Source: Copromyces sp. CBS 386.78 (lineage: Eukaryota > Ascomycota > Sordariomycetes > Sordariales > Sordariaceae). Taken from it: a stretch of DNA of 56,750 nt. Position numbers and translations under genes: made by a program. Under the pieces are notes generated by a model. It had not been told where the DNA came from. It saw only the letters and a program-made list of their open reading frames with translations, and searched no databases. The stretch lies in contig MU839274.1 in the NCBI GenBank assembly GCA_030685235.1, positions 1 through 56,750 on the forward strand. Reading direction: 5' to 3'. Positions 55,375 to 56,750 of this stretch are shown here, piece by piece (positions within the stretch are counted from its first letter, which is position 1; every line of letters begins with the position of its first letter).

Positions 55375-56750
55375 GGTGAAGCGTTTCCCGTAAGCACTTT
55401 TTAGCAAAGGCAGGGGATGTTCTATCCTGCACAACTTGTTCTTATACCATACGTCAGTTCATCGTCATGGACATCCAGAGCTGAGGAAGCATACAAAGGA
55501 GGATAGTGCTCACCAAAACGCGCACCAGGAAGACGGCGCGTATCTGGAAATGGCGAGTGCTAAGGTAAGGAGATAGTCGGCAGACACGGGAATCCTCATC
55601 CTTTCCAACCAAACTTACTGGACATCACTCTTAACAGCAGAACGGGCCTCTCACATGGACTCCACATGTTGGTGTTGGTGTTGACAGCAAACGGTGAGCC
55701 CTTGCGTAATGCATTCAACGAAGCCGGAAAACACACAGAACCCTTGAATGTTCATTGGCATCAAGCATGATGTCTAGAAGCCATTCAAACGGGGAGAATG
55801 AAGAAGAAAGTACATACTCATTGGCCCGATACGTCCAACAATCCAGCTCTGGCTTGTTTGTTAGCTTGGCACAAAACGTGCCCATTTTCACTGAAACTGG
55901 AAACGCAGTCGGGCTTCTACCCGTCGCTTCAAACGAAGACCAGTTTTGTCCCCAATGAGGCGAGAGAGGCCAATGCGAACCTGCACCCCATCCATGTGCT
56001 GGCCCTCACGCATAACGACGATTTCAACGGAGAAGAAGTCATTCGGGACAGGAAATATGCTCGTTTCAAACTGTTCTTACGAAAAAAGCCCGTGGAAACC
56101 ATGTATCATGGTGCGGCGCGTCTGACTTTACTCATGTCAATATGAGAACCTCGACTTCTGTTTGGCCTAGGAGTTGAAGATAAGCCATTGAGTTCCGCTG
56201 TATCGCATCTTTTTCGCTTCATCTCTCGGGGTCTTATGGACGAATCCCAGTGGCTGCAATATCTGGTGAGCTGCGGATGTTTCGGAAGGCAACGGCCCGT
56301 CAGAACGCAAAAGCTCAGGAGGCCCAAGACCGTGTCACGGTGCTTGGTATATAAGTTTAAAAGAAAGCAAGGCGAACCAAGCAATGATTGGAAAATGTAA
56401 TTGATTGAAGGTTGAAAAGAAAGAAGGGGAAGATACAGCATTCGGAAGTCTGGTCGGCATCCAGTCAGGCTTCCAATGCAGTACTGTTCAATCCCGGTCG
56501 GGTGCGAGCAGCCAAATGGAAGTCGGGGACTTATCACATGCTGATTATTTGAGAAACGCTATCTGCACCGCTGCAAAACTCTCACTGCACCGCCGCCCCG
56601 CCCTTCCCGCGCGCCAAGTTGCGCTAATGCACCCCAAAAAATTTTGAGCCAATCAAATCGCTCGCATCCATTCTGGGTCTCCACGGTCCTGTTCTTGGCG
56701 TCAGCAAACCGTACCGCGCCCGCCAAGCCCCCAGATTACAGCCCATTACA
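55375..56750. other. Intergenic to window end, no supported gene
   Basis: This contains the promoter of the AAA+ gene. A CCAAT box (GAGCCAATCA) is at about 56647. Short frames on both strands have no domain. Confidence 0.5.

Noticed and set aside
1..56750. CRISPR array or bacterial operon structure
   Set aside because: No regularly spaced direct repeats with unique spacers occur; the tandem arrays found are contiguous or coding, and genes are spliced and eukaryotic.

Overview
The window looks like nuclear DNA of a filamentous ascomycete (Pezizomycotina, probably a Sordariomycete). Genes are split by short GT-AG introns of about 50-130 nt. The protein families are fungal ones: a SesB/NACHT NLR, a SesA domain, a DUF3435 recombinase, DUF6601, 2EXR, an NCS1 permease and a Pmp3 protein. 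A block of about 11.4 kb is extremely AT-rich and full of transition-type nonsense changes, as left by repeat-induced point mutation (RIP).

Layout. (1) 1-7.4 kb is ordinary chromosomal sequence: Pmp3-like protein, short-chain dehydrogenase, an F-box/LRR-like gene and an intron-containing tRNA-Leu(AAG). A pair of inverted ~117-bp repeats brackets it. (2) 7.5-30 kb is accessory. It opens with six 20-bp tandem repeats and a decayed DUF3435 tyrosine recombinase with C2H2 fingers (the Starship 'captain' family). It then holds a truncated SesA domain, an SF1 helicase fused to a RecB-like nuclease, a transthyretin/HIUase-like protein with a basic tail, a perfect palindrome containing telomere-type repeats, and a spliced SesB-NACHT-HEAT NLR with near-identical 33-residue repeats. 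A DUF6601 membrane protein, a glycosyltransferase pseudogene and several dispersed repeats follow. (3) 30.5-34.5 kb has a 2EXR-domain gene and pseudogene debris. (4) 34.54-45.99 kb is a RIP-degraded block bounded by a ~70-bp terminal inverted repeat. Nested inside are a Ty3-type LTR element (211-bp LTRs, AATAT target duplication), a Tc1/mariner-type transposase remnant, a long unrecognised decayed reading frame and a younger, unmutated solo LTR (AGCGC duplication). (5) 46-56.7 kb returns to single-copy sequence: a four-exon NCS1 (Fur-type) permease, a long intergenic stretch with a 79-nt poly-T run, and a six-exon ankyrin-like/AAA+ ClpB-type gene resembling Skd3/CLPB.

The main biological proposal is that 7.5 to about 29 kb is the remnant of a Starship-like mobile island with immunity-type cargo (SesA, SesB-NACHT-HEAT, helicase-nuclease). 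The gene families are read directly from sequence. The element boundaries and the joint function are inference. Spliced models were assembled by eye from frame, donor and acceptor signals.
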